Assembly (NCBI RefSeq): GCF_000189635.1
Contig: NW_002476368.1
Span: 372,001-436,000 of the forward strand
Reading direction: 5' to 3'
Source of the DNA: Tetrahymena thermophila SB210
Lineage: Eukaryota; Ciliophora; Oligohymenophorea; Hymenostomatida; Tetrahymenidae
DNA length: 64,000 nt
Below the pieces are notes generated by a model. It worked only from the letters and a program-made list of their open reading frames with translations. It was not told the origin of the DNA and searched no databases. The position numbers and the translations under genes were made by a program. Below are positions 1-10,849 of the stretch, one piece after another. Numbering within the stretch: position 1 is the stretch's first letter; the number at the start of each line of letters is the position of its first letter.

Positions 1-504
1 TTGAAATTAACAATTTGCTTTAAGTTGTAATATAATCAAAAATTTAAGTCTTATATTTAATTAAAAATAACTAAAATTAATTTATCATGTTTTAATTTAA
101 AGAAATATATAATCAAATTAGTAAAATGCTTATTAAAAAAATAAGACATACTCTTAGTAAATATAAATCAATTTATTATTTCTTTTCTTTGAAAATACTA
201 AAAATTATAATTTATTTAATTCAATCTCATATAAATTACTTAATTATTGTCATCAAAATATTTGATAAAAACAAGAATATTCAAAATAATAAAATAGAAA
301 CATATCCAATGAATTTTTATATAATATATATTTAAGTAATTAAGTAAGAAGATTAAAAGGTGGTAACAAACAGCTCTTTATTTTGATAAAATCAATAGAC
401 ATATCAATAATAAATTAATCAAGTATTGACAAAACAAGTATTAATTAAAATAACAAAAATTTGTTTGAATTGTTGTTTCTTTTATAAAAGAATAATTGAT
501 AAAA
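1..504. other. gene-free AT-rich flank
   Basis: No coding signal is seen. A 69-codon stretch at 126-335 has the low-complexity Lys/Ile/Asn/Tyr composition expected of random AT-rich DNA and no recognisable motif. The last roughly 40 bases before 505 presumably hold the leader of the acid phosphatase gene. Confidence 0.6.
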
Positions 505-2223
505 ATGATAGCTAAAAACTTAAAGCTTTCAATTAGCTCTGTCTTTTTAATTTTAATTGCTTGTCAAACTATATAAAGTAGTTCATTAAATGAAGGCTTG
601 GAACTCATTTAATTAATCGAGCTTTCAAGACATGGCGCTCGTGCTCCTTTTTATGACCTTTGGGATTACAGAACCAATTGGAATGTACCATTGACCACAC
701 TTACTAATGTAGGACAAAGATAACATTTTTTGATAGGCTAAGAGCTTTACAGGAGATATAATTCTACTATATTCAATAATGGAAAGTAAATTAAGATTGA
801 TAGATTAAATTTTACTTAAAGGTTCATAAAAATTGAAGACATTTAATAAAGTATCATATCATATTTAAGTAAATGAAGAAAGAATTAAGTTCTTTAACAT
901 ATTTTTTAATCTAAAAAAATGTGCTGAAATATTAAAACTTTTTTATTTAAGCTGTAATATATTCTCATATCAAAATTAATAAATAATTTTAGAATAAAAA
1001 ATGAAATAATTTATTTGATTAGTATAATTTTAATAAATAATTTAGATTTTTTGAATAGCTTAAATAAAAATATTTATTGAAATGAACTTTAGTTTTTTGA
1101 AAGGTTTAAATAATTTTATATAAAAATGATAATAAATAAATAATTGAAAATAATTTTGAAGTAAAATAACATTACTTTAAAAGTGCTTTTAAAAAATAAT
1201 TATAATGTTTTATTTAAAAAAAGCTATAGCCCTTAGAATGTTAGTGTACTTAGTACTAGTTCAGATAGAGCTTAACAAAGCGCTTTGAGTTAACTGTTTG
1301 GAATATTTTAGCAAAAAGGAGAAAATATGTAATAAGATTGGAAATTCAATCCAAGCACAGATTTGCCCCCTTTTTAAGTTGCAGATGGAAAGTAGATTTT
1401 AGAAAATTTAGAAGGTAAAAATCTCCCCAACAGTTATGTTCCTATCAACGTTTTGATACCTGATGATAAAAGACTTTTAGAACCCTCTGACACTTGCCAT
1501 GGATATGATGTCTTAAAAGCATTCAATTTCAACACTGATGTTTACAACTAATTTGACGAATCTTTAAGAGAATTTAAACAAGAATTTATTGAATTGTTTG
1601 GTTTATAAAGCACCATGACTGTTGAAGACGTCACAATTAAGGTAATTGCTAATTATTGGGACTCAGTCATCTGCGATATTTACTAATAAATTAAATTGCC
1701 ATCCAATTTCACAAATTAATTTATCTTAAAAATGAATTTTGTTTATGACTTCTAACAACTTTACTTAGATTTCAACAGTGACAGTGGAGATTTATTAAAA
1801 ATGTAAACAAGCACTATTTTCAATGATTTAATAAGTGTTGTAAGAGATTAAAAATACAAGTTTAGATTTTATAGTGCTAGTGATGGAAATGTTAATGCAG
1901 TATTAATTGCTGCAGGATACTCATCCTATACTACAGATTTCCAAGAGTGGCTCCATCCATCAAATAATAAAAATCACAGCAATGCTCCTTTTGCTTCCAC
2001 AGTATTATTTGAAATTTATTAAGATAAGCAAACCTCTAAAAAATTCATTAAAATGATTTACAATGATAAGCCTATTCAAATTAAAGGATGCTCTGATATC
2101 ATATGCGATTTCGAAAATGAATTTGTTTCATCAATGATAAATGAAGCAATACTGCCTCAAAGTAAATTTGAAACTGCTTGTGCTTTAGGTTTTTAGACTA
2201 GTTTAAGACATACAAATTATTGA
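505..2223 (+). CDS. secreted histidine acid phosphatase-like protein, one intron
   Basis: This is a member of the histidine phosphatase superfamily, acid phosphatase branch (phosphomonoester hydrolysis in lysosome or medium). Exon 1 is 505-821 and exon 2 is 1230-2223, giving about 436 residues, normal for the family. The ATG sits in an aaaaATG context and opens a signal peptide (hydrophobic residues about 10-20). The catalytic loop R-H-G-A-R-A-P is at residues 42-48. The 408-base intron (donor GTTCAT, acceptor TATAG) is inferred: it joins the exons in frame just before the conserved V-S-V-L-S-T-S-S-D-R-A block, which matches the family's VRST-D-R motif. TAA and TAG are read as Gln; the stop is TGA. 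Oddity: where the family has S-A-H-D, residues 321-324 read S-A-S-D, so the HD-motif His is replaced by Ser while the Asp is kept. Activity may be changed or lost. The family call is firm; the exact donor is less sure. Confidence 0.85.
822..1229 (+). other. intron of the acid phosphatase-like gene
   Basis: This is a very AT-rich 408-base insertion containing in-frame TGA codons. It separates two halves of one acid phosphatase reading. GT at 822-823 and AG at 1228-1229 restore the frame. The donor is not the usual GTAAGT type, so the left boundary could shift. Confidence 0.6.
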
Positions 2224-2844
2224 AAGATAAATAAAATGAATAAGTTTTGCATACAATTATATATTTGTGAAATTAATTATATAAAATATCATTAAAAAAT
2301 TCAAACATTTTAATAAAAATTTCCATTTTTAACAAATTATAATTATTTTATATTCAAATAAAAAAACTTACCTTTCAACAATCATACCTACCCAAAAAAT
2401 AAAAAATAATATATTTGTTTTAAAGTAAAAAATATTTTTATTAATTATTTCTAAGATTTTATTTAATATGAAAGGAAACTTGATCTCTATTTTTTTTATA
2501 AAATATAAAAATTAGGGGATTTATAATAAATAATATCTTTATTCTCAAATTACATGATAAGCAAAAAATTGATTGTCTATGAGAAGATGATTGATAAATT
2601 ATAACATTTCACTTTTCTACATATTAACAATTACTGATTAATTTCTTTGATTTTGTTAAAGGAGAAACAAATTAATTTTTGATTTTTTAAAGGTGACACA
2701 AAATATAAATAACAAATGTAAACTAATTAAATTTATTTACTCAAATATAAGATCCAATAAAGAATTATCAACAAAAAGATTAATTAAAAAATATAAGAAT
2801 AACATAAAAAAGCTAAAAAATAACAAAGTAAATATAAATAAAAA
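2224..2844. other. intergenic spacer, no gene seen
   Basis: AT-rich DNA with short A and T runs. There is no ORF with recognisable content on either strand. It presumably holds the 3' end of the phosphatase gene and the promoter of the VIT/VWA gene. Confidence 0.5.
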
Positions 2845-5550
2845 ATGAGAATCTGTAAATGCATGACAGGTCTATACAAGCAGTTAATAATAATAACTTA
2901 TAATTTATAGAATAACCAATAATAAGTTCCAGCTACTTTAGTAAAGCAGCAATACAACTGCTTTGTTATTAATAACATTCTCAAAATGACTGTAAATTAG
3001 ACATTTAAAAGTGTTTAACCTTATGAATACTCTGAATCAGTGTATATGTTTCCTCTTTCTGAAGACATTTGCTTAGAATCTTTCTCAGCCCAATACTAAG
3101 ATAAAACTATAAAGGGAGTTGTAAAATCAAAATTCAATGCATAAAAAGAGTATCAATAAAACAAGAGTGAAGGAAATTTGGTTTCTTATGCTGAATTAAC
3201 TACTTTAGACTAAGATGAATATTTAAAGATAAGCTTAGGAAATTTACCACCTAATGAAGAAGTTAAAATAACTTTAACTTTTTCTTAATAGCTCTAAACC
3301 TATTTAAATAAATTTTATCTTGTAAACATTCCTATTTCTTAAGTTGATCATGTTGAAAATGAAGTAGAAGTAAAACTTGGAAATAATCTTCTCACGCTTA
3401 ATATTTAATGTACAGGTAAAATAACTTCAATGGAAGCTATGGATAAAAAGAATCCAATTGAAAAGAAAATCATAGATGAATTTAACACCTAATTTTAGCT
3501 TTAAAAATTAGAAAAATAATAAGATCATTACCATTTCAAAGTATTATTTCAATTTGAAGGAATGTTTGAGCCTTAGGTAATATATGGACACAGTAGTATT
3601 TATGAAGAAGATAAAGTAAAAGAATTTCTCATCCCATAAAGAGAATCTATTATGGTTTCCTTCTTACCAGATATGAATTAAAAACAAACTGAAGAACTAG
3701 ATGATGCAATTAAAGCTTCTTTATAAAATGGAGAAGATTTCGTTACTGAACAATTTGAAGATAAAGTTAATGAAGAATTAATTGATCACTTAAAATCCTC
3801 AAGAAGTGAATACATATTTTTAATTGATAGAAGTGGATCTATGAGAGGTAAACCTCTCACTAAGGCTTTGGAGGCTTTGCAACTTTTCCTGTAAAGTTTA
3901 CCCCCAGATAGTTACTTTAACATTGTTAGTTTTGGTTCCAATTTCAAAAAATTATATGAAAGATCATAGAAATATAATAGCTAAACACTTAAATTTGCTT
4001 GTAATAAAATTAAGGACTATAGTGCTGATATGAACGGTACAGATATTTTATCTCCATTAAATAATATCTTTTACTACGGCTAAAATATAAGAGGTTATAA
4101 TAGACAAATATTTGTGCTTACAGACGGTGCAGTTTAAAATCGCTAATCTGTAGTTAGAGAAATCAAAAGGAATAATAAGAAAAACAGAGTCCATTTTATA
4201 GGATTTGGTTCTTCAGCTGATAAAATTCTTATTCAAGAGAGCGCAATTGCTGGAAAGGGAATACACGAAATGGTTTAATTTGAATAAGATCTTTCATCAA
4301 TTGTCATTAAAATCTTATGTAAAACCATCTCAGCAACTCTTGATAAATTTAAAGTTACCTTTGATTAGCAAATATTTGAATCAGTTTACCCTAATCCTCA
4401 AAATATTCCTTTTATATTAAAAGAAGAAGTTTTTAATTTGCATTTCTTCCTTCAACCTCTTGTAAAGATTAACGAAATCCCCGAAGAAAAGAAAGTAATT
4501 ACTATTTAATATTATGATTCTTCTAAGAGTTAAGAGGTAGTAAAATAAATCAAATTGTAAAGTAGTGATTCATTTACTTGCAACTAAGAACTTAAAGAAT
4601 CAGTATTTAAATTAGGAAAGCTTTAATAAATAACATTCTAATCTGTGAATAATGAAATAAGCCCTCAATCAGCAGAACAGTAAGCTATAGACTACTAATT
4701 AATTACTAAAGATACAGCCTTGATATGTCTTATCTAAAAAATAGATGATTAATAAAGAGCACAATTTGAATCTCTTCCTAAAGCATATTACAATCCAGTG
4801 TATGCTATGTAATAATATATTTTGAATCCTCCATTTAAATATAGTTCTAATATGGTTTTTTCTTCTCCTCCTAATTTTGCACCTAGGTCTGTTCGTGGAA
4901 TTCAACAGAACGATAATATATATATGGAATGTAAGGGTATCCCATAAACAAGTAGCCTATCTTAAACTCAAGCTGTTAATAGACCTTAGAGTAGCCTTTC
5001 TTATATGAAAAAAGCTGCTTCTTCAGTCTAACCCATATTTAATGAATGTAAAGAAAAAGCTCCTTTAGTATAACAGAAGAGTAAAGCTTATTTTGATGCA
5101 TCAATGAGTATTTAAAAAATTGATGAAAATAAAATTACATTGAATGCTAAAAATGAAAAACCATCAATAGTTGTTGAAAGAAAAAAAGAATCTTAAAAAT
5201 TAGAAAATGTAAAAATAGATGATCTTAAATAGCAAGATTCAAAATACATGAAGCTAGAGTAGCTCCTAAGTTTAGCTAGCTCAGAGGGAATACTAAATTA
5301 CGACGAAAAAATAGTTAAATAGTTTATTTCTTCTAAATTATAAGCATTTACAAGTCTTGATAATGAGTTAAAAAATAAAACAATTCTTATGACGATTCTT
5401 TTTATTTGTCTATTGGAAAAGCTTTATACTTAACAAAAGTAGAAGTGGATTCTGATTAGCAGAAAATCAATATCAAGTGTGAAGGAATAAATCTCATAAG
5501 AACAATTTAATAACTTAAAATAAGTTATTCTAAATATAATATAAGAGTGA
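2845..5550 (+). CDS. VIT + von Willebrand factor A domain protein
   Basis: An uninterrupted 901-residue frame, TGA-terminated, with many TAA/TAG Gln codons. The N-terminal part (about residues 25-200) resembles a VIT domain: the V-N-Q-T-F-K-S strand, a Y-x-F-P-L segment and an acidic G-N-L-P-P-N-E-E-V-K-I-T-L turn. A VWA domain follows at about 320-510 with a complete metal-ion-dependent adhesion site: D-R-S-G-S (D328, S330, S332), T399 in N-G-T-D and D427 in L-T-D-G. The C-terminal third is polar, Gln/Lys/Ser-rich and probably disordered. There is no signal peptide or membrane segment, so a cytosolic protein is likely. VIT-VWA proteins (inter-alpha-trypsin inhibitor heavy chain and PARP4-like families) mediate protein binding; the partner here is unknown. 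The start is the ATG just before the VIT fold. An in-frame ATG at 2716 is possible but would add only low-complexity residues. Confidence 0.9.
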
Positions 5551-6444
5551 ATGATATAGATTTATTAGTGATCTTAAAATAATTATATTTTAATTTGTTG
5601 ATTTTTCATAAATAAATTGTTATTACTGTTTAATTATTTATTTTATATACAAATTTTCCTAAAAGTAAGTTAGTCTATCTATCTATTAATAAAATAATTG
5701 ATTAAAATCTAAAAAAAAAAACACTTAAATAAGAAATACTAAATTTAAAAGAAATAAAAACAAACCATAACCAATTATTAAGTTATTATGCTTTTATTAA
5801 TAGTAAAGTAAAAAATTTAAAAATTCTTCTTCTCACATTTTTGTTTTTTTATTGTAAAAATAAAACACAAATTTAATAAATTAATTAATAAAAGTAAAAA
5901 TTTATTATTGGCTTCTTTTTTTGTGAAATATGAGAAATGATATCTGAAAATTAGGGTATGAAATTCTAGTGATTGAGGTATTACGAAGTATTCGTATACT
6001 TTACTACTTTAAACTTCGTAGTTCGTAAAAATATAGAGAGGGTAAGTAAAAATTTACAATATTTAAAGTATTGAAATATTTTTTGTTATTTAAGAATTAA
6101 AAACCCAAAATTCTCTGTAAATAATATGTAAGTTATGAATTTATGAAAAACATCTTAGCTAGCTATTTCATGCAAATAGAAGTTTTAAGGTCACTTTGTA
6201 TTAAATTAATTAGGTTACAAGATAAATTTTTTAGTTTTATTTTTATTAAATATATTTTTATCGCATATATCTCTAAAATAAAAAGCATTAACTATAAATT
6301 TTGATTTATTTATTTATTTATGAAATATTTGTAATATGAAAAAAAAAATGAAAGATATTAATAATTTTATTTTATTTATTTTTCGAAACAAAACAAAAAT
6401 TGATAATATTTAGACTTAAATTTAGTAAGTCATCAAGTTATATT
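5551..6444. other. convergent intergenic spacer with a short palindrome
   Basis: This lies between the 3' ends of the plus-strand VIT/VWA gene and the minus-strand LRR gene. No coding content is seen. The one striking element is at 5981-6028, where TTACGAA and TTCGTAA enclose a stem-capable core (ACGAAGT/ACTTCGT), with a local G+C content above the surroundings. Confidence 0.5.
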
Positions 6445-9400
6445 TCAGTAGAAATATTGATTTGCTCTTATGTCATAAAGAGTAATATGTTCTGAGCTAG
6501 CGATTATATGAGTCAAGCTATCGAAATCAATTTGTTCTCCACTTTTATTTAGTTTAAGATAAAATTTAACAAATTTAAAAGAAAGCTAAATAAATAAAAA
6601 AGAAATTTTTTACTCAAGATCTCCCTCTGAATGTTAGTTTCTCCTTTAGATATTTTAGTTAATATTAAAAATTGTTAAAAAGGTATTAAAATAGAAAAGT
6701 AATTTAAAATTATAAAAGAGTTAAAAAGCTGATAATACCCGAGTTTTAGGTATAAGGAAGATAGATTAGTACAAAGAACTAAATTTTCATAAAGCTTTTA
6801 TGCCCCTTTTAAACCGAAAGAATTTTCACTTTATGAATTATTAAAAGTTAATTAATAAAAAATTAAGTTAATAATAAATAACTAACCAACTATTTATCAA
6901 ATATAAAAGTATAGTTTAACTTCAAAAATTGAAGAAAAAAAACAATTTTTATTACATGAGACTAAGATGTAACCATGAGAGTTTTGAACATTTTATTAAA
7001 GATTAGCTAAACTTTTCTATGTCTTCATCATTGATTTGATTATAACTTGATATTTTAATTTAATTTTAAATGTTTTTTAATTAAATTTTAGATGAATGGT
7101 AAATTTAAATAAAAAAAAAGCAATATTAACTCTAAATTTATATCAATTTTAGATAAGTTTTCGCAATTTCCAAAAGCGTTTCCTAACATGAATATCCCTT
7201 CTTTTTCCATTTAAGCTCTGTAAGTATATATTTTATTTGATTAATTTAATATCTTAATTTATAAATTATGAAAGAAACAAAAAAAATTGAAATAAATAAA
7301 AGTATTTTTAGCAAGAAAAATAACATTTTACAATTCAAGTACTATATCAGAGAGATTAGAGCAAATAGAAAGTGAATGTTAGAAGCTTTAAATACTTTGC
7401 AATCCAATATTATCTAAACTTTTTGTAAATAAAAATATATTTTTAAATAAACATATTTTAGTTATTTTATATTAATTTCTGCTTTTAGAAAAATAAATTT
7501 AAAGTTTTAGTATAATTAAGAAGAATTTTATTCAAAATAAAAATAAAAATCATTGTAAATAAGATATTATTAAATATCAATTACAACTATAAACGAATTA
7601 AAAAATTATTTTTACTTGAAATATAGATTTAATTTGGAGAGTAAATGACATTTACTTAGGAAATTTGACAAGCTTACTAACCCTTCATTTCCAATTTTTA
7701 CTTGTCTTTAATAAAAAATACTTTTAAACATATCATAATAAGTGGAAAGTAATAAACTGATAAATTATTATAGAATTTTAAGATGAAGTTGAAATAAAAA
7801 CTCTGTGATTTATTTATTATAATATGCAAATTTATTTTAAATTCTAATAAATATAAAAAATACTGCATCATTAATGTCAAAGATTGAAGAGTTTAGGAAC
7901 AACTTAATGCAGAAAATAAATTCTAAGCTCCTTAAGCTTATAAGAGATAGTTATCCCTTTTTTATTAGTTTAAATATAATGTTAATATAGTAAATTTATA
8001 CAATAAATATTAAATTTTAATTATTTTTTTTGAGAAAAGCAAAGTATATTTTAAATAAAATATATTTACTTCAAATTGAGAGTTAGAGTTTCTAAATTGT
8101 TGCAATTTGCCAAAATAGAACCAAGTTTATATGCTTCTTAGTCATTAATTGAGCTTTTCATTTTAATTTTTTTAAATTAAATTTTAAAAATGTACTTTAG
8201 TCATTCAAAATTCGTAGTTAAAAAAAAAAATTAACTAAAATCCAAAATAAAACTAATTTGACATGTATTTTTACTATATACCAAGATCCAAACTTCTAAT
8301 TATTGAGCTATTTATAAAATTAATTGCAAAACCCAATTCTCCTTATTGATTTTAGTAAAACTACTTACTGCTATTATACCTTAATATTTATATGCAAGTT
8401 AAAAATTATTTTAGAACTTGAAAAATTTAATATAGTTAATAATAAATATTTTAATGATAACATAAACTAATTAATACTCTAGAGAAAGTTTTAAGCTCAA
8501 TTAATTCTCATAGCTTGTTAAATCTAAGCACAATTATTAATCCAAATTCGATGCAAATATTTTATTATGCCTTTTATAATTAGTTAAATATAAAATTTGT
8601 AAAAATATTTTGAAGGATTTTTCTATGTGTTCTTAATTCTTAGAGTAAACTAATATGAGCTTTATATCAAATTAATTATTTGAGTAATAATTAATGCGTT
8701 TCTGAATTTATATTTAATAATTCTTGGCTTTGTTGGTTTTTTTGATTGTGTATAATATTATAATTATTCACAAAAAACTCATTTTAATTACTCACTAATA
8801 AAATAGCTCTATTTTTAGTCAATTTACTTTAAATCTAGTGATAAAGTAGAAAGATTAGTACAATGAGCTAAAGCAGAAAGTATACTTTAAGCACCTATTT
8901 TTCCAATATGATTATAGCTTTTTTAAACAATTCAATTTAATTTCTTACTTAATCAATTTATTTTACCCTAAGTTAAGCTCTAAGTTTTAAAGTTATTTAA
9001 ATTTCATTAAACAATTAGATAAACATTATGCACCAAGTTCTCCTATATTGTTTAAACTTTAATTTATTTAATTAAATTAATCAAAAATTATTGTTAATTC
9101 TAAAGAAAATTTTTTAATTATAAAATTAATCCTCAAAATATCACCTGTTTACTTAATTCACTAGCAGTGAATATAAACTTAATTTAAATTTAAAAACTTT
9201 TGAATTTTACTGATTTTTTAATTTAGCATTTTTATTTTTTTTTTTTTTGTAAATCTGTGATTCTTCAGACTTATAATTATCCATACACTCAATTATAAAT
9301 TATAGTTTTAAGATAATAAAATTATAACAAAAGTAGTCCCAATTAATTTTTTATTTGAAATAAATTGCTATTAATAATAAAATTTAAAAAATTTTCTTTT

Positions 9401-9812
9401 TAATGTGATTTTTCTTTTTAAATAACTTTTGAGGATTGATTGATTCATTTTAAATTAAAATTTTCAAAACTATTTCTAATAGAAAACTAATTATTACTAG
9501 AAATTAAGCAATAAAGTAGAGATTTTAGTTTAACTTTCTAATGATGCTGTTAAATCTGCTATTCCTTTATTATCTATACAATTGTTTCTTTTAAAATATA
9601 ATATAAATAAGTTATAATTAACAAAAATAAAAAGTATATTTCGAATTTAATAAAGTATTAGTTTTAATTAAAAGTAATAAGTAAACTTGTAAATTATTAA
9701 TTGATATCTATATTTTTGGCATTATATTAATTAAAAACTACTCTTACCCAAAGTAAAGCTCCACTTTTTAAAGATCTGAACATTTGGTTAAAGCTGTGCA
9801 TACACTTTCCAT
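6445..9812 (-). CDS. multi-exon leucine-rich repeat protein (about one LRR per exon)
   Basis: Proposed exons in transcript order: 9812-9748, 9587-9498, 9056-8967, 8917-8828, 8367-8275, 8153-8070, 7956-7864, 7705-7616, 7418-7332, 7217-7131, 7045-6956, 6828-6739 and 6643-6445. The spliced frame is 1248 bases (415 residues) ending in TGA. Each internal exon is 84-93 bases, a multiple of three, and encodes one ribonuclease-inhibitor-type repeat: N-x-I-G-x-x-G, then L-x-x-x-L-x-x-C-x-x-L-x-x-L-x-L. All 12 introns (49-460 bases) are GT-AG, enter at phase 2, and restore the repeat register at the joins, for example L-G-Y-N-H-I-G and L-D-Y-N-Q-I. No signal peptide or membrane segment is seen, so an intracellular binding protein is likely; the partner is unknown. 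The start ATG at 9812 is also present in the decayed duplicate near 18.6 kb. More 5' exons, or one hidden in the 460-base intron, are possible. Confidence 0.75.
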
Positions 9813-10849
9813 TTTGGTGTTGCTTTATTAAAATTAAATATTTAATTTTTGTCTCAATGAAATAATAATAACAATAAAAATAATAAATCTTGATCAAAAT
9901 ATTTTTATTTAAAAAAATAGATTTTATAAAAATATCATAAAAAAGTTTATTAAACTGTATCTAAAAGTAAAAGTTAAAGAAAGAAATTTATTTTTGATTT
10001 ATTCATGAAATTAAATATTTTTATGACTCATCGATACCAATAGCAGATTGATTAATCAAAGAGGATATTATTGACTTTTAATGAAATAAAAAATTGGTTT
10101 AGATAATAAATAATAAGAAAATATTAATATACTTCTAAATATTAATTTTATTACTAATTCTATTCTATCATATTTTTTTTTTATTTTACAAGTGTTTTCC
10201 TACTAATTAAATTTGGAATTAAGATAAATTATTGTTTTTTATTAAAAAATATCACTAATTAAATAAATAAAATAAACATAGAAAATAGACAGTATTCTTT
10301 TGATTCTTTTAAATATATCTATTAGAAATTAATTTTTCCTTTGTAATTCTTAAAATTTAATTTTACCTTTATTCCTTATTATTGCTAATTTTTATAGATT
10401 CAAAGCAAAAATAATATGGAAATATCAATTTAACATTTTTATTTATTTTTGAATTACTGTAATACCTCAATAAGAAATTTTTACTACTTGCGAGGTAAGA
10501 GGTAAGGCGTCTTAAAATTGAAATTTAAAATTTCTACATTTTAGTTGCTCTGCTAATAGATTCAAAAGAGGTTTATTAAAGTAATTAAATTAAAAAGAAC
10601 CATAAAAGGATATAGATAGGAATGCGGAATTGATTAAATATTTTATTATTTTAATAAATTTTCTTTTTTTAATTGCATTAAAATCATCGCCATATATGAT
10701 CAGAATAATATCCCTTATCCTTTTATAATTCAATAACTTTATGAATTTATTACATAATTATTTAAAAAATAGCTAATTTTCTGAAAATTCTTTTGCTTTT
10801 TTATTATTTTGCTCTTAAAATATTTATTAAATTTCTAGTTCTATATCTT
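9813..10849. other. region upstream of the LRR gene
   Basis: The part up to about 10440 is duplicated at about 18660-19245. Weak antisense LRR-like readings (around 10025-10075, reading N-Q-S-A-I-G) hint at extra 5' exons or relics, but no clean splice was found. The stretch 10450-10520 is locally richer in G+C and carries GTAATACCTCAA at 10459-10470, the inverse of TTGAGGTATTAC at 5974-5985. Confidence 0.35.

Noticed and set aside
126-335. 69-codon plus-strand frame
   Set aside because: Low-complexity composition expected of random AT-rich DNA, no motif, ends at TAA, which is not a stop in this code.
4205-4905. Two open frames inside the VIT/VWA gene, one on each strand
   Set aside because: They lie in other frames of a clear domain-bearing gene.
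7698-7880. 60-codon minus-strand frame
   Set aside because: Only its first roughly 17 bases belong to LRR exon 7; the rest is the following intron.
8070-8161. Possible separate gene start (ATG at 8161 on the minus strand) splitting the LRR region into two genes
   Set aside because: Splicing exon 5 to exon 6 at a GT-AG pair restores the exact repeat register, which would be unlikely if exon 6 began a new gene. The alternative cannot be fully excluded.
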